Below, piece by piece: positions 5,977 to 13,874 of a DNA stretch of 55,882 bases (its first letter is position 1; every line of letters starts with the position of its first letter). The DNA is taken from the IMG/VR virus record IMGVR_UViG_3300007363_000002, positions 1 through 55,882 of that record; one strand, 5' to 3'. The DNA is from a virus. The notes under the pieces are model-generated. The model was not told where the DNA came from. It saw nothing but the letters and a program-made list of their open reading frames with translations, and did not search any database. The translations under genes were made by a program, and so were the position numbers.

Positions 5977-6158
5977 AGCTGGCCCTGTTCACCAACCCAT
6001 GGCGTCGCGTCCGCGAACTTGAGGCCGAGGCGAAGCATCACGCGACCGAGAAGTACGCGCTCAACCACGCGCTGCATCTGGCGAACGAGCGGTACGACAA
6101 GATACGCGCGGCCAACGCCGAACTGCGTGAGACGCTGACACTCTATCGCGATGCTTGA
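5973..6158 (+). CDS. Small coiled-coil protein before terL (61 aa)
   Basis: A basic start (MKLALFTNPWRRV) leads into one long helix with coiled-coil character (RELEAEAKHHATEKYALNHALHL...RAANAELRETL). It is joined to the previous gene by an ATGA overlap and runs 8 bases into terL, so terL translation is probably coupled to it. Function unknown. Confidence 0.7.
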   Translation: MKLALFTNPWRRVRELEAEAKHHATEKYALNHALHLANERYDKIRAANAELRETLTLYRDA

Positions 6159-8409
6159 CGTCCTCGATCCTGCGGTCGTCGCGACACTGCCACCCGAGCT
6201 GCGGGTCTATGTCGACTGGCAGGAGCGCTGGTCGGCCACGGCGCGACCGAACCAGATCCCGCAGGAAGACTTCAGCGAGTGCGGCTTCATGGCCGGGCGC
6301 GGCTTCGGTAAGACACGCATCGGTGCCGAGTGGCTGGGCGCGAAGGCGGCCGAAGTGCCGAACACCTTCTGCGCCGTGATCGCGCCGACCTACGCCGACG
6401 TCAAGCACACGTGCTTCGAAGGTGAGAGCGGCCTGCTCAACGTCATACCCGAGGGGTTGATCAAGCGATACAACAGCTCGGATCTCGTACTCGAGATGAA
6501 GAGCGGAACGACGATACGCGGCTTCACGTCCGAGAAGCCAGCGCGTCTGCGCGGCCCCCAACACGAGTTTATTTGGTGCTTTATCGCGGGCACGCTTGTC
6601 CGCACGCCGTCCGGCGATGCGCCTATCGAGACGCTGCGCCCCGGCGACGTTGTCATGACGCGACGTGGACCGCGAGCCGTGCTGGCCAACAGCCGCCGCG
6701 ATGATCAGCCTGTTGGCGAAGTATCGTTCGACAACGGTGCGAAACTTGTTGGCACGGCGGACCATCCCGTGTATCTTAAATCCGGTTGGACGAGAATGGA
6801 CCAACTACAGATAGGAGATACGGCATGTGCGATCAGTGCATCGAGTGGGGCGGCAAGCGGTGGCACAAATACCGCAGCGGGTATTACGAGCGGACTGACA
6901 AGTCTGTTAAGCCTAAGCGCACGCTTCGCCTTCACCGCGAAGTCTGGCTTGACGCGCACGGCGAAATACCTGCGGGACACGACATCCATCACGTCAATGG
7001 CGACAAGGGCGACAACAGTCTGGACAACCTTGAGTGCCTATCTCACGGCGCACACAAGGCGCACCATATCGCCGACGATCCTATCCCTCGCTGCGACTGG
7101 ACCGCACGACCCGACATCACGTTGGCCTGCGTCGATTGCAAGTGCGAACTTATCCGCAAGCGGGCCACAACCAACCCGCGCTGCCGCAAGTGCGCTCAGG
7201 TCGCAGGTGACGACAAGCGGAAAGTTAAACGCATCTGCCAGTGTTGCGGCACCGAGTTCGTCTCCCGCGCCGGTAACTTCTGTAGCCAGCGTTGCGTCAA
7301 CGTGGCAACCGCAGGGGCGACAGTCCGTGTACTGCCTGAAGGTCGACAGCGAGCCTGAATACTTCGCCAACGGCATCCTCGTCCACAACTGCGACGAGCT
7401 GGCCGCGTGGCAGAACGCCAACGAAACATGGGACATGGCCATGATGGGCCTGCGTCTCGGTAAGGCTCCACAAGTTGTGTGGACCACGACCCCCCGCCCC
7501 GTGGAGCTGGTGCGCAAGCTGATCGTGCCGAAGGCTGGCCGCGTCGTGATCAGCGGCGCGACGTTCGACAACAAGGACAACCTGCCTGACCGCTTCTTCG
7601 AGCAGCTCGAGCAGTACGAGGGCACGACCATCGGCCGGCAGGAACTGTACGGCGAGCTGATCGATCCGGAAGAGAGCGGCGTCATCAAGCGGAGCTGGCT
7701 CAAGTTGTGGCCCGCGAAGAAGCCGCTGCCCGCCTTCGACTGGATCATCATGTCCCTCGACACCGCATACACCGAGGCGACCCGCGACAAGAAGAGCGGC
7801 GAGGCCGACTACACGGCATGCAGCGTCTGGGGCGTGTTCCAGCACGAAACCAAAGGCTACACCATCCTGCTGGACTGCTGGCAGGAGCAGCTCGGCATGC
7901 CCGACCTGATCAAGCGCGTGAAGAAGGAAATGAACACGGCATACGGCGACGATCAGGACGTCGCGTTGATCAAGCCCATGTACGGCAGCGCAAAGCCGCT
8001 GACGTCAGGGCGCAAGCCAGACATCCTGCTGATCGAGGACAAGGGGAGCGGCATCAGCTTGAGACAGATGCTCGAACGCGAGGGCATATTGGCGCACGCC
8101 TATAACCCCGGTCGGGCAGACAAGCTGGCGCGCCTGCACGTGGTCAGCCCGGTGTTCGCCCGGCGCAGGGTGTTCCTGCCCGAGAGCGACAAGTTCCCCG
8201 GCAAGCCGCGCGTCTGGTCCGACCCGCTGGTGGCGCAGCTATGCAGCTTCACCGGCAAGGGGAGCATCAAGCACGACGACTTCGTGGACAGCACGACGCA
8301 GGCCTTCCGCCTCATGATGGACAAGGGCATGCTCGGCACGCTGATCGACAAGCGGCGAGAGATAGACAAACCACCGCCGAAGGTGATACAGAACCCGTAC
8401 GGGCAATAA
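6151..8409 (+). CDS. terL: Terminase large subunit precursor, interrupted by an intein
   Basis: The 752-residue precursor gives a 481-residue terminase after removal of 271 intein residues. The ATPase has Walker A GRGFGKT (49-55). Its Walker B reads FIW|CDEL, with the intein inserted exactly before the Cys that precedes the catalytic Asp-Glu; after it come AAWQNANETWD and the coupling motif TTTPRP. The C-terminal nuclease domain has IIMSLDTAY, ILLIEDKGSG and HDDFVDS acidic sites, as in the Terminase_6 C-terminal family. The enzyme packages DNA through the portal. Without splicing, Walker B would be broken, so packaging should depend on the intein. Confidence 0.95.
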   Translation: MLDVLDPAVVATLPPELRVYVDWQERWSATARPNQIPQEDFSECGFMAGRGFGKTRIGAEWLGAKAAEVPNTFCAVIAPTYADVKHTCFEGESGLLNVIPEGLIKRYNSSDLVLEMKSGTTIRGFTSEKPARLRGPQHEFIWCFIAGTLVRTPSGDAPIETLRPGDVVMTRRGPRAVLANSRRDDQPVGEVSFDNGAKLVGTADHPVYLKSGWTRMDQLQIGDTACAISASSGAASGGTNTAAGITSGLTSLLSLSARFAFTAKSGLTRTAKYLRDTTSITSMATRATTVWTTLSAYLTAHTRRTISPTILSLAATGPHDPTSRWPASIASANLSASGPQPTRAAASALRSQVTTSGKLNASASVAAPSSSPAPVTSVASVASTWQPQGRQSVYCLKVDSEPEYFANGILVHNCDELAAWQNANETWDMAMMGLRLGKAPQVVWTTTPRPVELVRKLIVPKAGRVVISGATFDNKDNLPDRFFEQLEQYEGTTIGRQELYGELIDPEESGVIKRSWLKLWPAKKPLPAFDWIIMSLDTAYTEATRDKKSGEADYTACSVWGVFQHETKGYTILLDCWQEQLGMPDLIKRVKKEMNTAYGDDQDVALIKPMYGSAKPLTSGRKPDILLIEDKGSGISLRQMLEREGILAHAYNPGRADKLARLHVVSPVFARRRVFLPESDKFPGKPRVWSDPLVAQLCSFTGKGSIKHDDFVDSTTQAFRLMMDKGMLGTLIDKRREIDKPPPKVIQNPYGQ
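6577..7389 (+). mobile_element. Intein in terL Walker B, without an in-frame endonuclease
   Basis: These 271 codons form a Hint-type intein. Block A starts with Cys1 (CFIAGTLVRTPSGDAPIETL...PGDVV). Block B is GTADHPVY (Thr at 6754, His at 6763). Block F is VYCLKV...EYFANGILV and block G is HN, followed by Cys+1 at 7390. All standard splicing residues (Cys1, T-x-x-H, penultimate His, Asn, Cys+1) are visible. Between about 6825 and 7325 the intein frame encodes only a Ser/Thr/Ala-rich, low-complexity linker with no LAGLIDADG or HNH motif. That segment is the HNH gene in another frame. Blocks A and B upstream and F and G downstream are in one frame, so one DNA error could not explain the arrangement. 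Confidence 0.92.
6825..7358 (+). CDS. HNH homing endonuclease nested out of frame inside the intein
   Basis: This 177-residue protein is read +2 relative to terL. Its ATG has AGGAG at 6813-6817, seven bases upstream; an in-frame TTG at 6786 is a weaker alternative start. The HNH core lies at residues ~35-80: LHREVWLDAHGEIPAGH, DIHHVNGD, NSLDNLECLS and AHKAHH. This is the HNH_3 pattern, with the expected His-His, Asn and His positions. An N-terminal CDQC and two C-terminal zinc knuckles (CVDC...CRKC; CQCC...CSQRC) would bind metal. It presumably cuts intein-free terL alleles to spread the intein. Its final ten codons overlap splicing block F, and it ends 31 bases before the intein does. Confidence 0.9.
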   Translation: MCDQCIEWGGKRWHKYRSGYYERTDKSVKPKRTLRLHREVWLDAHGEIPAGHDIHHVNGDKGDNSLDNLECLSHGAHKAHHIADDPIPRCDWTARPDITLACVDCKCELIRKRATTNPRCRKCAQVAGDDKRKVKRICQCCGTEFVSRAGNFCSQRCVNVATAGATVRVLPEGRQRA

Positions 8410-8419
8410 GGATTAGGCA

Positions 8420-10981
8420 ATGATCGAAGACGAAGAAACTCTCGAAGGCGAGATGGTTGAGTTCGATGGCGAGGAAGTCAGCGACGTTGAGGACACCGAG
8501 GACGGTGGCGCTATCGTCACGCTTGAGGAACTCGGACCGGCCGCAGGCGACAGTGAGTTCTACGACAACCTCGCCGAGACTATGCCCGAACCGGACCTAA
8601 AGTCACTGGCGTCGAAGTTCCTCGAACTGATCAGCAAGGACAAAGAGGCGCGCAAGAAGCGCGACGAGCAGTACGAAGAAGGCATCCGCCGCACAGGTCT
8701 GGGCGACGACGCCCCCGGCGGCGCACAATTCAACGGCGCATCGAAGGTCGTCCACCCGATGATGACCGAGGCGTGCATCGACTTCGCATCACGCGCCATC
8801 AAGGAGCTGCTGCCCCCGCAAGGTCCGGCCAAGGATCTGATCGAGGGCGAGGCCACGGTCGAGAAGATCCAGAAGGCGAAGCGCAAGACGTCCCTCATGA
8901 ACTGGCAGCTCACGGTGCAGAGCCAAGAGTTCCGCTCCGAGCTTGAGCAGCTCCTGACGCAGGTGCCGCTCGGCGGCGCGCAGTACTTGAAGCTGTCGTG
9001 GGACGAGGCGCGCAACCGCCCCGGCTTCCTTGCCGTCATGATCGACGACATGTACCTGCCCTTCGCGGCGACCAACTTCTACACCGCGCAGCGCAAGACG
9101 CACGTGCAGTACCTGACGCAGCTCGACTATGAGCAGCGCGTCCAGAGCGGCATGTATCGCGACGTCGACCTGTCGCCCGTCGGTCTTGAGCCTGACCGCT
9201 CGGCCGCCGACATCGCCAACGACAAGATCGAGGGACGCACCGACACCAGTTACAACGAGGATGGACTGCGCACCGTGTTCGAGTGCCACGTCATCGCCGA
9301 CGTCGAGGGTGACGGCAACGCGCCGTACATCATCACCATCGACAAGCCGTCGAGCAAGGTGCTCGCGATCTACCGCAACTGGGACGAAGAGGACGAGAGC
9401 CGCGAGCCGCTAGACTGGTTCGTCGAGTTCCCGTTCATCCCATGGCGCGGCGCGTACCCAATCGGCCTGCCGCACATGATCGGCGGCCTGTCCGCTGCCG
9501 CGACCGGCGCACTGCGCGCACTGATGGACAGCGCGCACATCCAGAACATCCCGACGATGCTCAAGCTGAAGGGCGGCACACGCGGCGGCCAGTCGCTGAA
9601 CATCCAGCCGACGCAAGTCGAGGAGATTGAGGGCGGCCTGAACGTCGACGACGTCCGCAAGCTGGCCATGCCCATCCCCTTCAACCCGCCATCGCCGACC
9701 CTGTTCCAGTTGCTGGGCTTCGTGGTCGACGCAGGCAAGGGCGTGGTCCGCACGTCAATGGACAACCTTGCCGACCAGAACCCGAACGCGCCTGTCGGCA
9801 CGACGCTCGCCCTGATCCAAGAGGGCATGACCGTGTTCTCGTCGATCCACGCGCGCCTGCACAATTCGATGGCCCGCACGCTGCGCATCCTGCATCGCCT
9901 CAATGCGATGTATCTGGACGACGCGGACGTGAAGCACGAGGTCGGCGAAGTGCTGGCCTCACGCGCAGACTTCGAAGGCCCGATGGACGTCGTGCCCGTG
10001 TCCGACCCGTCGATCTTCAGTGAGGCGCAGCGCTTCGCGCAGGTGCAGGCCGTGTCGCAGCGCGCCGCCGCACTGCCGCAACTGTACGATCAGCGCAAGG
10101 TTGAGGAGCGTCTGCTCGAGACACTGCGCATCCCGAACCCGCAGGATCTGCTCGTCGCGCCGCTGGAGCCGAAGGCGCAGAACGCAGTCAACGAGAACGT
10201 CGCGGCCACAATGGGCCGACCGATTGTCGCCTTCCCCGAGCAGGACCACATCGCCCACCTCAAGACGCACTTGGCGTACATGACGAACCCCGCGCTCGGC
10301 GGCAGCCAGCTCATAGCGCCGACGTACCTGCCGGGGATACTCGAGCACATCAAGGAGCACCTTGCCCTGTGGTACGCGGCGACCGTGCTTGAACTGGCCG
10401 AGGACACGTCCGGCATCGACATCAGCGAGGACATGAAGAACCTCAAGGACGACGAGGCCAAGCGTGCGTTCGACCGCATGCTCGCCGAGGCGTCGCAGAC
10501 TGTGGTTACCGACGCAACCGAAGTGTTCGCCGCGCTGCCGCCTGTCATTGCGCAGGCCATGGATATGATGCAGCAGCTCGCACCGCAGCCGCCACAAGAC
10601 CCGCGCACCGCGCTTGAGGGTCAGAAGCTACAGGCACAGCAACAGCGCGATCAGGCGCAGATGCAGCTCGACGGCCAGAAGATGCAGATGCAGATGCAGA
10701 AGGACCAGACGGCCATGCAGATCGAGGGTCAGAAGATGCAGGCCGACGCGATGCAGAGCCAAGCCGAGATGCAGCTTCAGGCACAGAAGCTACAGATCGA
10801 GCAGCAGCTTGAGCAGATGAAGCAGGACCGCGAGGACGCCCGCAAGTCAGCCGAACTGAACGCTCGCATGACCATGAATGCACAAGACAATCAGACAGCC
10901 ATGCAGCTTGCGCAGGCCGAGATCATGTCTGGCGAACGCATCGCGGTGTCAACAGGCACCGGGATAAACCCGAACCCGTAA
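8420..10981 (+). CDS. Portal protein
   Basis: At 853 residues this is a large podovirus-type portal, the dodecameric head-tail connector and DNA entry channel. It starts with an acidic tail (EDEETLEGEMVEFDGEEVSD). The core has SKVVHPMMTEACIDFASRAI, GAQYLKLSWDEARNRPGF and PFIPWRGAYPIGLPHMI, followed by PVGTTLALIQEGMTVF. The last ~130 residues are a Gln/Met-rich coiled coil with repeated GQKMQ/QAQKLQ units, perhaps forming a barrel reaching into the head. It follows terL by ten bases. Confidence 0.9.
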   Translation: MIEDEETLEGEMVEFDGEEVSDVEDTEDGGAIVTLEELGPAAGDSEFYDNLAETMPEPDLKSLASKFLELISKDKEARKKRDEQYEEGIRRTGLGDDAPGGAQFNGASKVVHPMMTEACIDFASRAIKELLPPQGPAKDLIEGEATVEKIQKAKRKTSLMNWQLTVQSQEFRSELEQLLTQVPLGGAQYLKLSWDEARNRPGFLAVMIDDMYLPFAATNFYTAQRKTHVQYLTQLDYEQRVQSGMYRDVDLSPVGLEPDRSAADIANDKIEGRTDTSYNEDGLRTVFECHVIADVEGDGNAPYIITIDKPSSKVLAIYRNWDEEDESREPLDWFVEFPFIPWRGAYPIGLPHMIGGLSAAATGALRALMDSAHIQNIPTMLKLKGGTRGGQSLNIQPTQVEEIEGGLNVDDVRKLAMPIPFNPPSPTLFQLLGFVVDAGKGVVRTSMDNLADQNPNAPVGTTLALIQEGMTVFSSIHARLHNSMARTLRILHRLNAMYLDDADVKHEVGEVLASRADFEGPMDVVPVSDPSIFSEAQRFAQVQAVSQRAAALPQLYDQRKVEERLLETLRIPNPQDLLVAPLEPKAQNAVNENVAATMGRPIVAFPEQDHIAHLKTHLAYMTNPALGGSQLIAPTYLPGILEHIKEHLALWYAATVLELAEDTSGIDISEDMKNLKDDEAKRAFDRMLAEASQTVVTDATEVFAALPPVIAQAMDMMQQLAPQPPQDPRTALEGQKLQAQQQRDQAQMQLDGQKMQMQMQKDQTAMQIEGQKMQADAMQSQAEMQLQAQKLQIEQQLEQMKQDREDARKSAELNARMTMNAQDNQTAMQLAQAEIMSGERIAVSTGTGINPNP

Positions 10982-10991
10982 GGAAATCCAT

Positions 10992-11126
10992 ATGGCAAAC
11001 AATGCAACAACCGCGACACCGAAGGGCCACAGCCCAAAGGCGAGCGACAAGTTTATCCCCATGCACAAGAAAATGGCAATGGGCGTCATGCCTCCTGTTG
11101 GTAAGTCACCCAAGACACCAGCATGA
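10992..11126 (+). CDS. Small hypothetical protein downstream of portal (44 aa)
   Basis: A short basic peptide (MANNATTATPKGHSPKASDK, then FIPMHKKMAMGVMPPVGKSP). AAGGAAATCCAT precedes the ATG, and the TGA overlaps the next ATG (ATGA), which supports translation. No family recognised. Its position suggests a head-associated or assembly role. Confidence 0.6.
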   Translation: MANNATTATPKGHSPKASDKFIPMHKKMAMGVMPPVGKSPKTPA

Positions 11127-11311
11127 GAATAGAAACCCTCCTCCAGCGTCTCGAGACAGAACAGGCAGCGATGGCTGTTGAGACGATGGAGAGGCCGTCC
11201 GGCAAGACCGAGTTCGATTATGGACGCGCCGTTGGCCTGTACGCTGGATTGCAGCGGGCCAAGGAAATCCTGATCGACACGGTCGCGGAGGACAACAAAC
11301 GTGAATTTTAG
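11123..11311 (+). CDS. Hypothetical protein (62 aa)
   Basis: A small helical protein (MRIETLLQRLETEQAAMAVETM... DYGRAVGLYAGLQRAKEILIDTVAEDN). The pattern of two helices joined by a FDYGRAVGLYAGL segment looks like a conserved small phage protein, but I cannot name it. It sits between the portal and the GroES-like gene and is coupled to the previous gene by ATGA. Confidence 0.7.
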   Translation: MRIETLLQRLETEQAAMAVETMERPSGKTEFDYGRAVGLYAGLQRAKEILIDTVAEDNKREF

Positions 11312-11319
11312 GAGCACAC

Positions 11320-11745
11320 ATGCAGATAAATGGAAACAGCGTCGAGTTTAGTTACGACGGCCTCGACGAGGCATTCCCACCCTGTGACGCAGGCGTGAAG
11401 CCCTTCGGCTCTCGCGTACTGGTACAGATCCGTACGCCAAAGACGAAGACGAAGGGTGGCATCATCCTGACGGGCGACGTCCGCGAGACGGAGCACTACA
11501 ACACGCAGGTCGCCAAGGTCATCGACGTTGGCAGCCTCGCGTTCAAGAACCGCAACACAATGGAACATTGGCCCGAAGGGTCGTGGTGCGAAGTCGGCGA
11601 CTTCGTCCGCGTGCCCCGCTACGGCGGTGACCGTTGGTCGGTAAAGACCGATGATGGAGAAGAGGCCATCGTCGTAATCTTCAACGATCTTGATTTGGTG
11701 GGTAAGGTCACTGGTGACCCGCTTGCCGTCAAGGCATTCCTCTAG
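11320..11745 (+). CDS. GroES-like co-chaperonin
   Basis: The 141-residue protein has a Cpn10-like core: PFGSRVLVQIRTPKTKTKGG followed by IIL, a variable mobile-loop-like part, YNTQVAKVIDVG, then GDFVRVPRYGGD...VVIFNDLDLVG. This parallels the RVLV...K..GGI.L...GxVxAVG...GDxVxF pattern of GroES. Such phage proteins are thought to pair with host GroEL to fold the capsid protein. It stands among the head genes just before the scaffold-like gene, which fits. The family call is by pattern only. Confidence 0.75.
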   Translation: MQINGNSVEFSYDGLDEAFPPCDAGVKPFGSRVLVQIRTPKTKTKGGIILTGDVRETEHYNTQVAKVIDVGSLAFKNRNTMEHWPEGSWCEVGDFVRVPRYGGDRWSVKTDDGEEAIVVIFNDLDLVGKVTGDPLAVKAFL

Positions 11746-11755
11746 GAGCATGAAT

Positions 11756-12700
11756 ATGGCTGACAACCAACTTACAGAAAATGACGGTGAAGACGAGTTT
11801 GAAATCATCGAAGGCGAGGCACCCGTAGAGGAGGCCGAGGCCGAAGAAGCTGACGACAGCGACGACGACGAGGACGAAGGCGACGGGCGGCTTGGCGACA
11901 GCGAAGACGACAGCGACGAGGAAATCGCCAGTAAGAGCCGCAGCAACGTCAAGCGCCAGAAACAGCGCGAGCGGCAGCGGCGCGCCAAGGAGCACGCAGA
12001 TCGCGAGCTTGCCTTGCTGCGTGAGCAGAACGATGCGCTACTGCGCCGCGTATCTGTCATCGAGGGCAACACCCTCGCCAGCAACGTAAACGCCATCGAC
12101 CAACGCATCGCTCAGGCTCAGGCCGACGTGAAGCAGGCCGAGGCGATCATCGCACGCGCAGTCGAGGCCGGTAACGGCGACGACGTGGCAACGGCGATGC
12201 GCCTGCGTGACGAAGCGCAGTACGAGGCGCAGCAACTGTGGCAGCAGAAGCAGCAAGTGGAGCAGGTCCGCCAGCAACACGCCAACCCCGGCCCTGACCC
12301 GCGCGTAGTAAACTACGCGAAGGAATGGATGAACGCGAACCCATGGTACGACCCGAGCGGCCGTGACGAGGACAGCGCCATCACGAAGGTCATCGACAAC
12401 CAGCTCGCCGCCGAGGGGTACAACCCCAAGGACGCCGATTACTGGCACGAACTGACCCGCCGCGTGGCCGCACGCATTGGTGACGACGAAGCGGTTGAAA
12501 CCCGCGCAAGTACTAGCAAACGTAAGGCACCACCGACCGGAACGACGCGTGAGCACGCGCCCGTTTCGACTAAGAAAGAAATCTACGTGACACCCGAACG
12601 AAAGCAAGCTATGATAGACGCAGGTATTTGGGATGACGTTCCACGTCGTAACCAGATGCTCAAGGCTTATCAGGCTTACGACAAAAGTTCGGCTCGCTGA
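11756..12700 (+). CDS. Scaffold-like head assembly protein
   Basis: This 314-residue protein begins with a very acidic stretch (residues ~8-65, many Asp/Glu). A basic coiled coil (KSRSNVKRQKQRERQRRAKE...LREQNDALL), further helices, and a basic C-terminus with KKEIYVTPERKQAMIDAG follow. Acidic, helical, coiled-coil proteins between the portal and capsid genes are usually scaffolding proteins that guide procapsid assembly and are then lost. The start at 11756 is seven bases after AGGAG. The sequence itself is not recognisable as a named scaffold. Confidence 0.7.
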   Translation: MADNQLTENDGEDEFEIIEGEAPVEEAEAEEADDSDDDEDEGDGRLGDSEDDSDEEIASKSRSNVKRQKQRERQRRAKEHADRELALLREQNDALLRRVSVIEGNTLASNVNAIDQRIAQAQADVKQAEAIIARAVEAGNGDDVATAMRLRDEAQYEAQQLWQQKQQVEQVRQQHANPGPDPRVVNYAKEWMNANPWYDPSGRDEDSAITKVIDNQLAAEGYNPKDADYWHELTRRVAARIGDDEAVETRASTSKRKAPPTGTTREHAPVSTKKEIYVTPERKQAMIDAGIWDDVPRRNQMLKAYQAYDKSSAR

Positions 12701-12718
12701 AAACTGGAGTGAGACAAC

Positions 12719-13258
12719 ATGACAAATAGTACTGATGAGCGTTTGAAGAAGGAACTCGGTGTAGGACGGCAGTCACGCGAAATGGAGGACCGACAGGTCA
12801 CCGAAAATCGCGAAGTGACTGATGACGACCGGCTCGAGATGTTCCGGGCGCAGTTATTTAATGACGCACTACCTGATCTACCGAATATACCGGGGTATCA
12901 CGTGTGCTGGCTCACGACGACGAACCCTCGTGACCCTATCCACCGTCGCATTCAGCTCGGATACGAGCCGATTAAAGCGTCGGAGGTGCCGGGCATGGAG
13001 TTCGCCTCAGTCAAAACCGGCGAATGGGCCGGAATGGTTGGGGTAAACGAGATGATCGCGTTTAAGCTGCCCGAAACCTTGTATCAAAGGTTTATGCAGG
13101 AAGCTCACCACGATGCTCCGTTACGTGAAGAGAACAAACTGGCCGAGACCGCAGAGATCATGCGGCAACAGGCAGAAGGTTCGGGCAGCACGTTGTTCGA
13201 GGGTGACGGGATGATGGAGATGCGTGAGCATAACCCGCGCATTGGTCTTTTCGACTGA
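12719..13258 (+). CDS. Hypothetical head-region protein (179 aa)
   Basis: After an acidic N-terminus, a conserved-looking domain contains PNIPGYHVCWLTTTNPRDPI followed by HRRIQLGYEPI. The sequence then has a WAGMVGVNEMIAFKLPETLYQRFM helical end and a Met-rich tail. Proteins with this GYHVCWLTTTN segment occur beside the capsid gene in several marine and freshwater podoviruses, as I recall. No function is known. Its position between the scaffold and capsid genes suggests a role in head assembly. Confidence 0.7.
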   Translation: MTNSTDERLKKELGVGRQSREMEDRQVTENREVTDDDRLEMFRAQLFNDALPDLPNIPGYHVCWLTTTNPRDPIHRRIQLGYEPIKASEVPGMEFASVKTGEWAGMVGVNEMIAFKLPETLYQRFMQEAHHDAPLREENKLAETAEIMRQQAEGSGSTLFEGDGMMEMREHNPRIGLFD

Positions 13259-13294
13259 TAGCGGGTCCACCCAACCAACAAGAGGTTTAAGGCT

Positions 13295-13861
13295 ATGTCT
13301 TCGGTATCACAACCGTTCGGCCTACGTCCTGTATACTCGCCAAGCGGTGTGGTTCGTCCTACCGCCTACTCGATCCTTACAGGCTACGCGTCGAACATTC
13401 TACAGAACCAGCCAGTCAAGATTGTAACATCTTCGACCGGCGAAGGCACCATCGCTGCGGCCGCCATCGGCGACCGCTTCATCGGCACCTTCCAAGGCGT
13501 TGAGTTCACGGACACAGACGGTCGCCGTCGCGTTTCCAACAAGTGGACTGCATCGCTCGCAGCGACTGACATCGTTGCGTACGTCACGCTCGACCCGACC
13601 ATCGTTTACGAAATCCAGAGCAACGCTGCTCTGACCGTAGCCGACATCGGTAAGCAGTACGACTTCACCACCATCGGTACTGGTTCGACTGTTGTCGGCA
13701 TCAGCCAGATGATGCTTGACGTCGCTTCGGCTGCTGCGAACGCGTCGTTCCGCCTGATCGGTATCACACCCGGTCCCGACAACAACTGGGGTGACACATA
13801 CGTCATCGCTCAGGTCCAAATCAGCGAACATCAGAACGTCGCTGACGTGGCCGCATACTAA
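13295..13861 (+). CDS. Probable head decoration or minor structural protein (188 aa)
   Basis: A beta-rich, Thr/Ser/Ala-rich sequence starts SQPFGLRPVYSPSG and continues with GDRFIGTFQGVEFTDTDGRR, IVAYVTLDPTIVYEIQ and a C-terminal WGDTYVIAQVQISEHQN. It immediately precedes the major capsid gene with 13 bases between them and has an AAGAGG ribosome-binding site. The beta-barrel look, composition and position fit a capsid-stabilising protein. This is inference. Confidence 0.65.
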   Translation: MSSVSQPFGLRPVYSPSGVVRPTAYSILTGYASNILQNQPVKIVTSSTGEGTIAAAAIGDRFIGTFQGVEFTDTDGRRRVSNKWTASLAATDIVAYVTLDPTIVYEIQSNAALTVADIGKQYDFTTIGTGSTVVGISQMMLDVASAAANASFRLIGITPGPDNNWGDTYVIAQVQISEHQNVADVAAY

Positions 13862-13874
13862 GGAGGGCTGAACT

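Noticed and set aside
6577-7389. Reading the terL interruption as a group I intron or a frameshifted gene
   Set aside because: The terL frame is open throughout, and canonical splicing blocks with Cys1, TxxH, His-Asn and Cys+1 are present, so a protein intein explains it better.
7038-7790. Long open frame on the minus strand across the intein and downstream terL
   Set aside because: It covers well-supported plus-strand genes, has no ribosome-binding site or recognisable motif, and its composition is that expected of the complement of GC-rich coding DNA.
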